A stretch of 64,000 bases of DNA from Aquirufa antheringensis (lineage in GTDB: Bacteria > Bacteroidota > Bacteroidia > Cytophagales > Spirosomataceae), in contig NZ_SEWZ01000004.1 in assembly GCF_004307425.1 (NCBI RefSeq), positions 310,001 through 374,000 on the forward strand, in the 5' to 3' direction. Below the pieces are notes generated by a model that did not search any database, was not told the origin of the DNA, and was given only the letters and a program-made list of their open reading frames with translations. Shown here piece by piece: positions 25,859-34,517 of the stretch. The number at the start of each line of letters is the position of its first letter. Position 1 is the stretch's first letter. The position numbers were made by a program, and so were the translations under genes.

Positions 25859-27123
25859 GCGGCTAATACTCTGGCTCTTGCCAATTCGTGATTAACAATA
25901 GGCGCCGGATAGCTCAACTCTTGCAATTCAGGTACCCATTTTTTAATGTAGGCCAAAGATTGATCGAATTTCTGTGTCTGTAAGGTAGGATTGAAAACGC
26001 GAAAATAAGGTGCGGCATCACAACCGGAACCTGAGGCCCATTGCCACCCCCCATTATTGGCCGCAAAATCGAAGTCTAACAACTTCTCTGCAAAGTAAGC
26101 CTCGCCCCAACGCCAATCAATCAACAAGTGCTTCACTAAAAAGCTAGCTACAATCATTCTCACTCGATTATGCATAAAACCGGTAGCATTCAATTCACGC
26201 ATCCCAGCGTCTACAATTGGATAACCCGTTTTCCCTTCACACCAAGCTTTAAACTCCTCCTCGTTATTGCGCCAATTCATGCGATTATATTCCTTACGAA
26301 ACGAATGTTTTTCTGAAATATGAGGAAAATGGTGTAGAATGTTAAAGTAAAAATCACGCCAAATCAATTCATTTAACCACACTTCTGACTTCCCTATCGC
26401 TTGACGAACTAAAGAACGAATCGAAAGTGTTCCAAAACGCAGATGCACCGAGAGTCTAGATGTACCTGGTTTGGCAGGAAAATCACGGTCCTGAGCATAG
26501 GCTCTAATCAACTCATCCGCCACACTAGCCTGAGGGAAAAGTAGACCGGAAGACTGAAAACCAATGTCAGCTAAAGAAGGTAGAGTAAACGTATCGCTGA
26601 CATAATTTGTACTTTCCGAGGAAGGAAAGTTAGGCAGTGAAGTCTCAGCTAATAAAGCTTTCCATTTACGCGAATAAGGCGTAAAAACAGTGTAGGGAGT
26701 ACCCGCACCTGATAAAACTTCATCCTTCTCAAATACAACTTGATCTTTGAACGACCGAAACTCTATGCCTTTTTCCTGGGCTAGTTCACTAATTGACACA
26801 TCCCGATCAAGGCCATAGCGTTCATAATCATGGTTTGTGTAAATACGAACAATATCCCACTTAGTCATCAAATCTTTAAAAATAGCCAGAGGATTACCGT
26901 GTTTCACACAAAGATGACCACCTATAGCTTCATTCAATAGGGTGATCGCTTGGTGAATAAACTCCACTCGCCCATCCTTTTTAGAGGGAAGACGATCCAA
27001 GATGTTCGTATCAAAAATAAAGAGAGGAAGTACCGGTTCTGAAGTAGACAAGGCTTGGAATAATCCATGATTGTCCTCTATTCTTAAATCGCGTCTAAAC
27101 CAAAATATGGAAACTTTTTTCAT
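25834..27123 (-). CDS. phr: deoxyribodipyrimidine photolyase / cryptochrome family
   Basis: A 429-residue photolyase with an N-terminal Rossmann antenna domain (VSIFWFRRDLRIEDNHGL, about 4-21) and a C-terminal FAD domain. KPGTSRLSVHLRFGTLSIR (about 220-238), LIWRDFYFNIL, MNWRNNEEEFKAWCEGKTGY and PIVDAGMRELNATGFMHNR are typical of class I CPD photolyases. WQWASGSGCDAAPYFRVFNP is the FAD/Trp region. It repairs UV dimers with blue light, fitting a surface-water or otherwise light-exposed habit. The shared antenna domain does not exclude a cryptochrome function. The end overlaps the DUF3108 gene by 25 bases. Confidence 0.93.
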   Translation of the reverse strand: MKKVSIFWFRRDLRIEDNHGLFQALSTSEPVLPLFIFDTNILDRLPSKKDGRVEFIHQAITLLNEAIGGHLCVKHGNPLAIFKDLMTKWDIVRIYTNHDYERYGLDRDVSISELAQEKGIEFRSFKDQVVFEKDEVLSGAGTPYTVFTPYSRKWKALLAETSLPNFPSSESTNYVSDTFTLPSLADIGFQSSGLLFPQASVADELIRAYAQDRDFPAKPGTSRLSVHLRFGTLSIRSLVRQAIGKSEVWLNELIWRDFYFNILHHFPHISEKHSFRKEYNRMNWRNNEEEFKAWCEGKTGYPIVDAGMRELNATGFMHNRVRMIVASFLVKHLLIDWRWGEAYFAEKLLDFDFAANNGGWQWASGSGCDAAPYFRVFNPTLQTQKFDQSLAYIKKWVPELQELSYPAPIVNHELARARVLAAYKEALGK

Positions 27124-27182
27124 CCTCTATGTATCTTAAAGGGCTAAACTACGCAGATTCTAGATTGTTTCAAAAATTTACC

Positions 27183-27214
27183 TTGACAAGCCCCCCTTCA
27201 ATATGGTATATTTG
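27183..27214 (+). promoter_or_regulatory. queA operon promoter
   Basis: TTG (27183-27185), 21 bases, then TATATTTG (27207-27214). Transcription would start near 27220, about 24 bases before the queA ATG. Confidence 0.65.
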
Positions 27215-27243
27215 TAGATTATAAAAATTCAAACCCGCTGAGA

Positions 27244-28296
27244 ATGAAATTATCTGAATTCAGATTTGATTTACCCCAAAACTTAATAGCCCTTAACCCT
27301 ACCGAAAATCGCGAAGATGCGCGCATGATGGTGGTTAATCGCAAGAATAAGACGATTGAACATAAGAAATTCACGGATATCATTGACTATTTTGGCGAAG
27401 GTGATGTCTTAGTCACGAATAATACAAAAGTTTTCCCTGCTCGTTTATACGGTAACAAGGAGAAAACAGGAGCTCAAATCGAGGTCTTTTTATTAAGAGA
27501 ATTAAACAGAGAACACCGTCTTTGGGACGTGTTAGTAGATCCAGCACGTAAAATTCGTGTCGGAAATAAATTGTATTTCGGTGATTCTGACCTAGTGGCT
27601 GAGGTTATTGATAATACAACTTCTCGTGGACGTACGATTCGTTTCTTATATGATGGTGATCACGATGCGTTAATGCAAGCGATCCACGAATTAGGTGAGA
27701 CTCCACTTCCAGATGAAATTCGTTTCAAAAGAGCCGCGACAGAGGATGATCGCGATCGTTTTCAAACCATTTATGCCGAGCACGTAGGTGCAGTGGCAGC
27801 TCCTACCGCAGGTTTACACTTTTCCAAGATTGTGATGAAGCGTATGGAATTAAATGGTGCTCAGTTCACTCCTATTACTTTGCACGTAGGATTAGGTACT
27901 TTCCGTCAAGTGGATGTAGAGGATTTGACCAAACACAAAACGGATTCAGAACACTTTATGATCGACGATTCGACTTGCAAATTTGTAAATGAAGCAATCG
28001 ACAATAAAAAACAAGTATTAGCGGTAGGAACAACGGTAATGAAGGCATTAGAGTCTTCTGTTTCGGCGAGTGGCCATTTAAAGCCTATCAATAGCTGGAC
28101 AGATAAATTCATCTTCCCTCCCTACGAATTCAAAATCCCAACTGCCCTATTAACTAATTTCCACTTACCGGAATCCATCTTATTAATGATGGCTTCGGCC
28201 TTTGGTGGACATGAATTAATCACAGAAGCTTACAAGCAAGCCATCAAAGAGAAATACCGTTTCTTCTCGTATGGTGACGTCATGTTAATCATCTAA
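27244..28296 (+). CDS. queA: S-adenosylmethionine:tRNA ribosyltransferase-isomerase
   Basis: 350 residues of QueA. It transfers the ribosyl part of SAM to preQ1 at tRNA position 34 on the way to queuosine. [23 protein letters not shown] is the family opening. [27 protein letters not shown] and [16 protein letters not shown] are strongly conserved active-site segments, and [20 protein letters not shown] closes the fold. It heads a plus-strand run with ispD, an RND exporter and an MFS transporter, 20 bases before ispD. Confidence 0.97.
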   Translation: MKLSEFRFDLPQNLIALNPTENREDARMMVVNRKNKTIEHKKFTDIIDYFGEGDVLVTNNTKVFPARLYGNKEKTGAQIEVFLLRELNREHRLWDVLVDPARKIRVGNKLYFGDSDLVAEVIDNTTSRGRTIRFLYDGDHDALMQAIHELGETPLPDEIRFKRAATEDDRDRFQTIYAEHVGAVAAPTAGLHFSKIVMKRMELNGAQFTPITLHVGLGTFRQVDVEDLTKHKTDSEHFMIDDSTCKFVNEAIDNKKQVLAVGTTVMKALESSVSASGHLKPINSWTDKFIFPPYEFKIPTALLTNFHLPESILLMMASAFGGHELITEAYKQAIKEKYRFFSYGDVMLII

Positions 28297-28316
28297 TTGA
28301 ATTAATCGGGTTTGCT

Positions 28317-28982
28317 TTGAAAAAATATGCCATAATTGTCGCAGGGGGTTCCGGTCAGCGTATGCAAAGCGCGGTCCCTAAACAATTTTTGCTTTTGCAA
28401 GGCAAACCCGTTTTATATCATACCCTTGCGGCTTTTTACAAGGCCGATGCTTCTACAGAAATAATTCTGGTATTACCAGTTGATCAGTTTACTTATTGGG
28501 AAACGCTAATAGCTGAATTACCTTCTATTCCACATCGTTTAGTCGCTGGTGGTAATTCCCGCTTCCAAAGTAGCCAACAGGCGATTCAGACCTTATCAGA
28601 GGACGGAATGGTGGCCATTCACGATGGAGTGAGACCCTTAATTGATCCTGAGTTAATTCAGGCAAGTTTTCAAATGGCAGCAGAAAAAGGAAATGCTGTG
28701 TTAGCCGTGGCTTCGAAAGATTCTGTTCGGTCCTATTCCGATGAAAAAGGATGTTTCGAACACTTGAATCGCGAATCAATTCGTTTAATTCAGACACCCC
28801 AAATCTTCTCCGTCAAAGACCTCAAAGAGGCCTTTAAACAAGATTACTCAGCAGATTTCACGGATGATGCACGTGTAGTAGAAGCTTTAGGAATACCCAT
28901 TAACCTAGTAGAAGGATCTTATAAAAATATCAAAATCACCACGCCGGAGGATTTGGTCATAGCGGAGGTCTTACTGAAATAA
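28317..28982 (+). CDS. ispD: 2-C-methyl-D-erythritol 4-phosphate cytidylyltransferase
   Basis: 221 residues of IspD, third step of the MEP isoprenoid pathway (CTP plus methylerythritol phosphate). The nucleotide-binding motif IIVAGGSGQRMQSAVPKQFL (about 6-25) is complete, and VAIHDGVRPLIDPELI (about 99-114) carries the metal-binding Asp and the Arg of the active site. IQTPQIFSVKDLKEAF and DDARVVEALG are also characteristic. The start must be TTG 28317: no ATG or GTG occurs in frame upstream before the queA stop, and this codon gives the correct MKKYAIIVAGG start. It lies three bases before the exporter gene. Confidence 0.95.
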   Translation: MKKYAIIVAGGSGQRMQSAVPKQFLLLQGKPVLYHTLAAFYKADASTEIILVLPVDQFTYWETLIAELPSIPHRLVAGGNSRFQSSQQAIQTLSEDGMVAIHDGVRPLIDPELIQASFQMAAEKGNAVLAVASKDSVRSYSDEKGCFEHLNRESIRLIQTPQIFSVKDLKEAFKQDYSADFTDDARVVEALGIPINLVEGSYKNIKITTPEDLVIAEVLLK

Positions 28983-28985
28983 TTT

Positions 28986-31361
28986 ATGAAAAACGCTTGG
29001 AATTGGATTGGTAAAAGCATCCTACACTATAAATTTCCCTTATTAGGATTCATCTTGCTACTAACCATTGGGTTAGGATTTAAGGCAAGTCAAATTCAAC
29101 TTAGCTACGAATTAGCGAAAATCCTTCCTGCTTCAGATGAGCGTTTTCAACTCTACGAAGGTTTTAAAAAGAAATACGGTGAGGATGGTGCGGTGATGGT
29201 CATTGCCGTCGAAAATCCTTCCATTTTTAGCCCCGCAGAATTTCAGGCTTGGCGAGATTTAAGTAATGCGGTCAAAAAGCAAGCGGGTATTAAGAATGTA
29301 CTTTCCCTAGCGACTTTACCTGAATTATACATTGACTCAGTAGAGAAGAAATTCAAAACGCGCCCCTTGTTAGATAGTACTTTGGTGCTTAATGAAAGCA
29401 ATTTAGCAGCCTTTAAATCCAAATTAGACCAATTACCTATCTACAAAAACTTCCTTTACACAGAAGATTTGAAGACGCATTTATTGTTGATCACTCTAGA
29501 CCAAAAGGTCATCAATGACAAAGGACGTATTGTATTAGTTAAAAATATAAAAGCATTAGGGGAACAATACCAAGCGAAAATGAAGCATTCGGTGCATATG
29601 ACAGGTATGCCATTCATACGCACCGAATATACGTCGCAGGTAACAAAGGAATTAAGCCTGTTCTTGGGTTTAGCTATCTTGGTGACTTCATTAATCTTAT
29701 TGTTCTTCTTCCGCTCATTCCAAGTGGTTTTCTTTGCGAATATCGTGGTCCTTGTGGGCATTGTGGCTTCTTTAGCCACCATTGTCTTCTTCGGATTTAA
29801 GATCACCCTATTATCTGGTTTAATTCCTCCACTTATTGTGGTAATCGGAATTCCGAATGTGATTTTCCTATTGAATAAGTACCACGAGACCTATTTATCA
29901 GGTAAAAGCAAGGAAGAATCCTTAATCGAAAGTGCGTCGAAAGTAGGAAGAACGTTGTTCTTAGCTAATTTGACCACATCTATCGGATTTGGGGTTTTTG
30001 CCTTTACGGGTTCCGCTTTGTTAGTCGAGTTTGGGATTGTGGCCGCGTTAAATGTGATGATCACTTTCTTTGTTTCGCTAGTATTGATTCCTATTTTCTT
30101 TAGTTTTTTAGCTCCTCCAAAGCAGAAAGATTTAGCGCATTTTGAGTCAGTGAGAGTGAATAAATTCTTGAATCGAGTGGATGTTTGGGTACTTCATCAT
30201 CGCCAATTCATCTATGGCTTCATTTCGATTATATTGATTATTTCTTTCTATGGTTTAAGCAAGATTCAAGCCGTGGGTTACATCGTGGATGATTTGCCTC
30301 GAGATAATGCCATCTATACCGATCTAAAGTTTGTAGAAGATCGCTTTAAGGGCGTGATGCCATTTGAGGTGAATATCGATGCGTTTGAAAAAGGGAGAGC
30401 ATTGACGCCGGAACTTTTGGCCAAAATCAAACGAACCGAAAAATTGCTAGCAAAGTACCCCGAGTTCACGCAGGGTCTTTCTATTTTAACCGCTACGAAA
30501 TACCTTTACCAAGTATATCGAGGCGGCGATCCGAAATACTTTACCTTACCGGGAATCGATGAATTAGCGAAGCTAAAGGACTTTCAATCGAGCCTAGATG
30601 GTAAAAACAACAACCTTTTTGCCGGGTTCATTGATAAAGACAAACGCTTCACACGTATTAGTTTTCAAATGCAGGATGCTGGAACGGTTCGAACGCAGCA
30701 ATTATTTGATGAAATTCAACCTAAAATCGACAGTATCTTTAGAACGGATATCGAAACAGGCGAACTACTACCTGCAGGGGATAAACGGGGTTATCAAGCA
30801 AATGTGACAGGTAATTCGGTCATCTATGCGTTCCAAACAGCGTACCTGCAAGTGAACCTAATCGAAAGTACGATTACAGCGATCATTTTGATTTGTATCT
30901 TGATGGCACTCTTGTTCCGCTCTTGGAAAATGGTGTTAATCTCTACGCTACCTAGTTTAATTCCACTGATTATTACGGCCGGTCTGATGGGGTATTTTGG
31001 CATTGCCTTAAAGCCTAGCACCATATTAATCTTCTCTATTGCCTTCGGAATATCGAGTGATGGCACGATTTATTTCTTAACGCGCTACAAAGAAGAATGG
31101 GCTAAAAACAATCAAAATGTACAAAAAGCAGTACAAACCACCATCCTAAAAACCGGGGTTTCGATGTTTTATACGGCGATGATTTTATTCTTTGGCTTCT
31201 TCATTTTTACTGCCTCTACCTTTAAAGGGACACAAGCCTTGGGGATTTTAGTTTCGGTAACGCTTCTGATGGCGATGATTTGCAACTTGATTCTATTGCC
31301 AGCCTTCCTGTTAGGTCTGAATAAGAAAGAAATAGCCACCATTTTAGAAGAAGACCTGTAA
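28986..31361 (+). CDS. RND superfamily (MMPL/SSD-type) exporter
   Basis: A 791-residue inner-membrane transporter. It has an N-terminal helix, a large periplasmic loop (about 35-220), a cluster of helices around 225-380 (LFLGLAILVTSLILLFFFRS onward), then a second half repeating this plan with helices from about 640. Sterol-sensing-domain-like segments (LSGLIPPLIVVIGIPNVIFL and STILIFSIAFGISSDGTIYFL) include a conserved Gly/Asp pattern. Members move lipids, hopanoids or drugs using proton motive force. The substrate is unknown. It is preceded by ispD and followed immediately by an MFS gene with no gap. An isoprenoid-related cargo would suit ispD but is unproven. Confidence 0.88.
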   Translation: MKNAWNWIGKSILHYKFPLLGFILLLTIGLGFKASQIQLSYELAKILPASDERFQLYEGFKKKYGEDGAVMVIAVENPSIFSPAEFQAWRDLSNAVKKQAGIKNVLSLATLPELYIDSVEKKFKTRPLLDSTLVLNESNLAAFKSKLDQLPIYKNFLYTEDLKTHLLLITLDQKVINDKGRIVLVKNIKALGEQYQAKMKHSVHMTGMPFIRTEYTSQVTKELSLFLGLAILVTSLILLFFFRSFQVVFFANIVVLVGIVASLATIVFFGFKITLLSGLIPPLIVVIGIPNVIFLLNKYHETYLSGKSKEESLIESASKVGRTLFLANLTTSIGFGVFAFTGSALLVEFGIVAALNVMITFFVSLVLIPIFFSFLAPPKQKDLAHFESVRVNKFLNRVDVWVLHHRQFIYGFISIILIISFYGLSKIQAVGYIVDDLPRDNAIYTDLKFVEDRFKGVMPFEVNIDAFEKGRALTPELLAKIKRTEKLLAKYPEFTQGLSILTATKYLYQVYRGGDPKYFTLPGIDELAKLKDFQSSLDGKNNNLFAGFIDKDKRFTRISFQMQDAGTVRTQQLFDEIQPKIDSIFRTDIETGELLPAGDKRGYQANVTGNSVIYAFQTAYLQVNLIESTITAIILICILMALLFRSWKMVLISTLPSLIPLIITAGLMGYFGIALKPSTILIFSIAFGISSDGTIYFLTRYKEEWAKNNQNVQKAVQTTILKTGVSMFYTAMILFFGFFIFTASTFKGTQALGILVSVTLLMAMICNLILLPAFLLGLNKKEIATILEEDL

Positions 31362-32543
31362 ATGGTAGCCGCAAAACCGTCTTTATATACCTTACCGTTT
31401 TTTTTGCTTTGCCTGAGTAACTTTTTGTTTTCAGCTAGCTTTTCGATGATTATTCCAGAATTACCCGATTATTTAGCGAGTTTAGGAGGCAAAGAGTATA
31501 TTGGTTATACCATCGCATTATTCACACTCGCAGCGGGTTTTTCGCGTCCCTTCTCTGGAAAATTAACGGATCACATTGGCCGCATTCCCATCATGGCCTT
31601 CGGATCTCTCGTTTGCTTTATTTGTGGAGGACTTTATCCAATGCTTCATACGGTTCAGGGCTTTTTATTTCTACGCTTCATTCATGGAATGTCTACAGGG
31701 ACGAAACCTACGGCCACAGCCGCCTACGTGGCAGATGTTATTCCTGAGGATCGAAGAGGAGAAGCACAAGGCAGTCTCGGTATCTTCACCGCTACAGGCA
31801 TGTCTATTGGACCGGCGATAGGCAGTTTTTTAGCTGCTCATTACGGTTTGGACCAAATGTTTTACATCTCCTCTATTTTCGCTTTAGCTTCTATCGTTAT
31901 TTTAAGTCGAATGAAGGAGACTCTGCCTAAAGCGATGAAATCACGTTTTAGCTTTTCTCTTTTCCGCATTGGCTGGAAAGACGTTTTTGAACCCAAAGTA
32001 GTTCCCGTTTTTTGGGTTATGTTATTCGTTTCGTTTTCAGCGGGTGCTATGATTACCTTAATCCCGGACACCTCCAAGCTAGTGGGCTGGACAAATAAGG
32101 GCTTGTATTTTACCATTTACACGATTTCCTCGATTCTCATTCGCTTCTTTTTTTCCAAAGCTTCTGATCAGTACGGACGTATTCCCGTGTTGATTTTTGG
32201 CTGCTTCATGTTGAGCCTTTCGATGTGTTTACTCGTATTTTCAGCTAATTCCTACTTATTAATAGTCTCAGCCATCATCTATGGAATGGCTTGGGGAGTT
32301 AACACTCCTACGTTAGCTGCTTGGACCAATGACCTAGGCGATAAAAACCACATGGGACGTGCCATGGCAACTATGTACATCGCATTAGAGGCAGGAATAG
32401 GCATAGGTGCCTATGTTTCAGGTGAAATTTACCAAGGGGTAGCGAGCCAAATTCCCATACCTTTTTTACTTGCCGCTTTATTATCTTTACTGGCGTTTAT
32501 CTTATTGTGGACTAAAAAACGAAATTGGACGTATGGGATTTAG
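31362..32543 (+). CDS. MFS transporter
   Basis: 393 residues with about 12 predicted membrane helices. The MFS loop motif reads GKLTDHIGRIPIMAFGSLV (about 65-83), and a degenerate copy follows in the second half (SKASDQYGRIPVLIFGC). MSIGPAIGSFLAAHYG resembles the drug/H+ antiporter motif C region, so efflux is the better guess. The ATG abuts the stop of the RND gene, and its own last 11 bases hold the start of the next small gene. The substrate is unknown. Confidence 0.88.
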   Translation: MVAAKPSLYTLPFFLLCLSNFLFSASFSMIIPELPDYLASLGGKEYIGYTIALFTLAAGFSRPFSGKLTDHIGRIPIMAFGSLVCFICGGLYPMLHTVQGFLFLRFIHGMSTGTKPTATAAYVADVIPEDRRGEAQGSLGIFTATGMSIGPAIGSFLAAHYGLDQMFYISSIFALASIVILSRMKETLPKAMKSRFSFSLFRIGWKDVFEPKVVPVFWVMLFVSFSAGAMITLIPDTSKLVGWTNKGLYFTIYTISSILIRFFFSKASDQYGRIPVLIFGCFMLSLSMCLLVFSANSYLLIVSAIIYGMAWGVNTPTLAAWTNDLGDKNHMGRAMATMYIALEAGIGIGAYVSGEIYQGVASQIPIPFLLAALLSLLAFILLWTKKRNWTYGI

Positions 32544-32715
32544 CGAATACCTAACTCAAAAAAATATCTGCTCCAGCACTTTTTTAGCGGCAGAGCCAGT
32601 GCTTTTTTCTAGCTGGTCTACGGCCTTCGCGTTACTGCATCCTGCTAGCTTCACCGAACAAAACAAGTTCATTATCAATAAAATCCGAAGAAAATATCCT
32701 GTAAAAAAGGAGTAA
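32533..32715 (+). CDS. 60-residue soluble protein, coupled to the MFS gene
   Basis: The ATG overlaps the end of the MFS gene as ATGGGATTTAG, so translation is probably coupled. The product starts MGFSEYLTQKNICSSTFLAA and ends HPASFTEQNKFIINKIRRKY plus a short Lys-rich tail. It is a small mixed helical protein without a signal or membrane helix. The pattern FxEYL, EP, W, HPxSFTxQ, F-IN-IRRKYP resembles a small conserved Bacteroidota family I recall but cannot name or verify here. The longer frame from 32470 is rejected because its first 21 residues lie within the MFS gene out of frame. Function is unknown. Confidence 0.65.
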   Translation: MGFSEYLTQKNICSSTFLAAEPVLFSSWSTAFALLHPASFTEQNKFIINKIRRKYPVKKE

Positions 32716-32843
32716 TATTGAACGTTCGCCGTCTTTATAATAGTAAATAACCGGAAAAACATGGTACTTTTTAAATAATTGATTCAGTCAATTAATTGAA
32801 ATGTCCTAATTCCGGAAATTTGTAAAAATTAATAACAAGGACG

Positions 32844-34466
32844 ATGCCCGAAAACAATTTACAAAGTCTCTTCCCCTCCGCGGAAGAAATCCCTGCAGCA
32901 TACGATTTAACACAACCCATTGAACAAAAAGAGTATTTAGTCAATGGAGAAATGCGGCAATGGAAAGGCAAAACGCAAGACGTTTGGTCACCCATCTACG
33001 TTAAAACAGACAAAGGTTTTGAGCAAAAACGAATCGGCTCCTATCCTATCACGGATGCAGCAGATGCGATGGAAGTGTTGTACGCTGGCGTAAAAGCTTA
33101 TTCCAATGGACGTGGCGAATGGCCATCCATGACAGTAGCGCAACGCATCGAATGTGTGGAGAAGTTCACTCAGAAGATGATTCAAAAGCGCGACGAGGTC
33201 GTTAAATTATTAATGTGGGAAATCGGTAAATCACTAGGTGACTCTCAAAAAGAATTTGACCGTACCGTTCAATATATTTACGATACCATCGGGGCATTGA
33301 AAGATATCGATCGTACTTCATCTACTTTCTTAATAGAAGAAGGTATTATCGGTCAAGTAAGACGTTCACCATTAGGCGTGGTACTTTGTATGGGACCATT
33401 TAACTATCCGTTGAATGAAACCTTTACAACGCTTATCCCAGCTTTGATCATGGGAAATATCGTCTTATTCAAACCACCGAAACACGGTACTTTATTACAC
33501 TACCCTTTATTAGAGGCGTTCAAAGATTCTTTCCCTGCAGGCGTGATTAACACGTTATACGGACGTGGGAATTCGATCATTCCTCAATTAATGGAATCAG
33601 GCAAAATCGATGTATTAACTTTAATTGGTTCATCAAAAGTAGCGGATAAATTAAAGAAAATGCACCCGAAAGTAAACCGTTTACGTGCCATTTTAGGCTT
33701 AGATGCTAAGAATGCAGCTATCGTAACGGAAAGTGCTGACTTAGATTCGGCTATTAATGAGTGCCTTTTAGGATCTCTTTCTTTCAACGGACAACGTTGT
33801 ACGGCGGTAAAAATTATCTTCGTACACAAATCACTTGCGGATAAATTCAACGAGGGCTTAGCAAAGAAAATTGAAACGCTTAAATTAGGCATGATGTGGG
33901 AACCAGGCGTTCAAATTACCCCACTTCCTGAACCGAACAAGCCAGCTTATTTAACTGAATTGATTGAAGATGCGAAGCTACACGGTGCTAAAGTATTGAA
34001 CGAACATGGAGGAGAGAACTTCAAATCCATCTTCTTCCCTGCGTTGTTGTATCCAGTAAACAGTAAGATGAAGGTTTGGCATGAAGAGCAATTTGGACCA
34101 GTGGTACCCGTAGTTCCATTCGAAAGCTTAGATGAGCCAATCGATTATATCCATGAGTCGTCTCACGGACAGCAAGTGGCGATTTTCGGGACAGACGTCA
34201 ACCAAATTTCGGAATTAATCGATGCGACAGTGAACCAAGTTTCACGTGTGAACATTAACGCTCAATGTCAACGCGGACCAGACTCCTTCCCTTTCACAGG
34301 CCGTAAGGATTCTGCAGAAGGTACATTGTCGGTAACAGCTGCCTTGCGTTCATTCTCCATTCGTACAGTTGTCGCTACTAAAGCAACTCAATCGAACAAA
34401 GATATCGTGAATGCGATTGTAGAGAACCAACAATCGAACTTCTTATCGACTAGATTTATTTTGTGA
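32844..34466 (+). CDS. aldehyde dehydrogenase, GapN-like (NADP glyceraldehyde-3-phosphate type)
   Basis: A 540-residue aldehyde dehydrogenase fold. PLGVVLCMGPFNYPLNETFT (about 178-197) is the cofactor loop with the PFNYP motif. FNGQRCTAVK holds the nucleophile Cys319. EEQFGPVVPVVPF and GPDSFPFTGRKDSAEG are near the C-terminus. The match to GapN, which oxidises glyceraldehyde-3-phosphate with NADP without making ATP, is best. Unusually, the usual ELGGK motif with the general-base Glu reads GLDAK (residues 285-289), so that Glu is Gly. A 128-base gap precedes the gene without a clear promoter; a terminator follows. Confidence 0.88.
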   Translation: MPENNLQSLFPSAEEIPAAYDLTQPIEQKEYLVNGEMRQWKGKTQDVWSPIYVKTDKGFEQKRIGSYPITDAADAMEVLYAGVKAYSNGRGEWPSMTVAQRIECVEKFTQKMIQKRDEVVKLLMWEIGKSLGDSQKEFDRTVQYIYDTIGALKDIDRTSSTFLIEEGIIGQVRRSPLGVVLCMGPFNYPLNETFTTLIPALIMGNIVLFKPPKHGTLLHYPLLEAFKDSFPAGVINTLYGRGNSIIPQLMESGKIDVLTLIGSSKVADKLKKMHPKVNRLRAILGLDAKNAAIVTESADLDSAINECLLGSLSFNGQRCTAVKIIFVHKSLADKFNEGLAKKIETLKLGMMWEPGVQITPLPEPNKPAYLTELIEDAKLHGAKVLNEHGGENFKSIFFPALLYPVNSKMKVWHEEQFGPVVPVVPFESLDEPIDYIHESSHGQQVAIFGTDVNQISELIDATVNQVSRVNINAQCQRGPDSFPFTGRKDSAEGTLSVTAALRSFSIRTVVATKATQSNKDIVNAIVENQQSNFLSTRFIL

Positions 34467-34482
34467 TAAAATCAGTTTTATA

Positions 34483-34516
34483 AAAAAAGGCCAGCGCTTT
34501 CGTGCTGGCCTTTTTT
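34483..34516. terminator. bidirectional terminator
   Basis: GGCCAGC pairs with GCTGGCC around an eight-base loop, flanked by A7 on the left and T6 on the right, between the convergent dehydrogenase and ABC-F genes. Confidence 0.88.
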
Positions 34517-34517
34517 A

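Noticed and set aside
34239-34253. Possible parS-like site GTTTCACGTGTGAAC
   Set aside because: Not a perfect palindrome with the consensus, lies inside the dehydrogenase coding region, and is a single copy; codons explain it.
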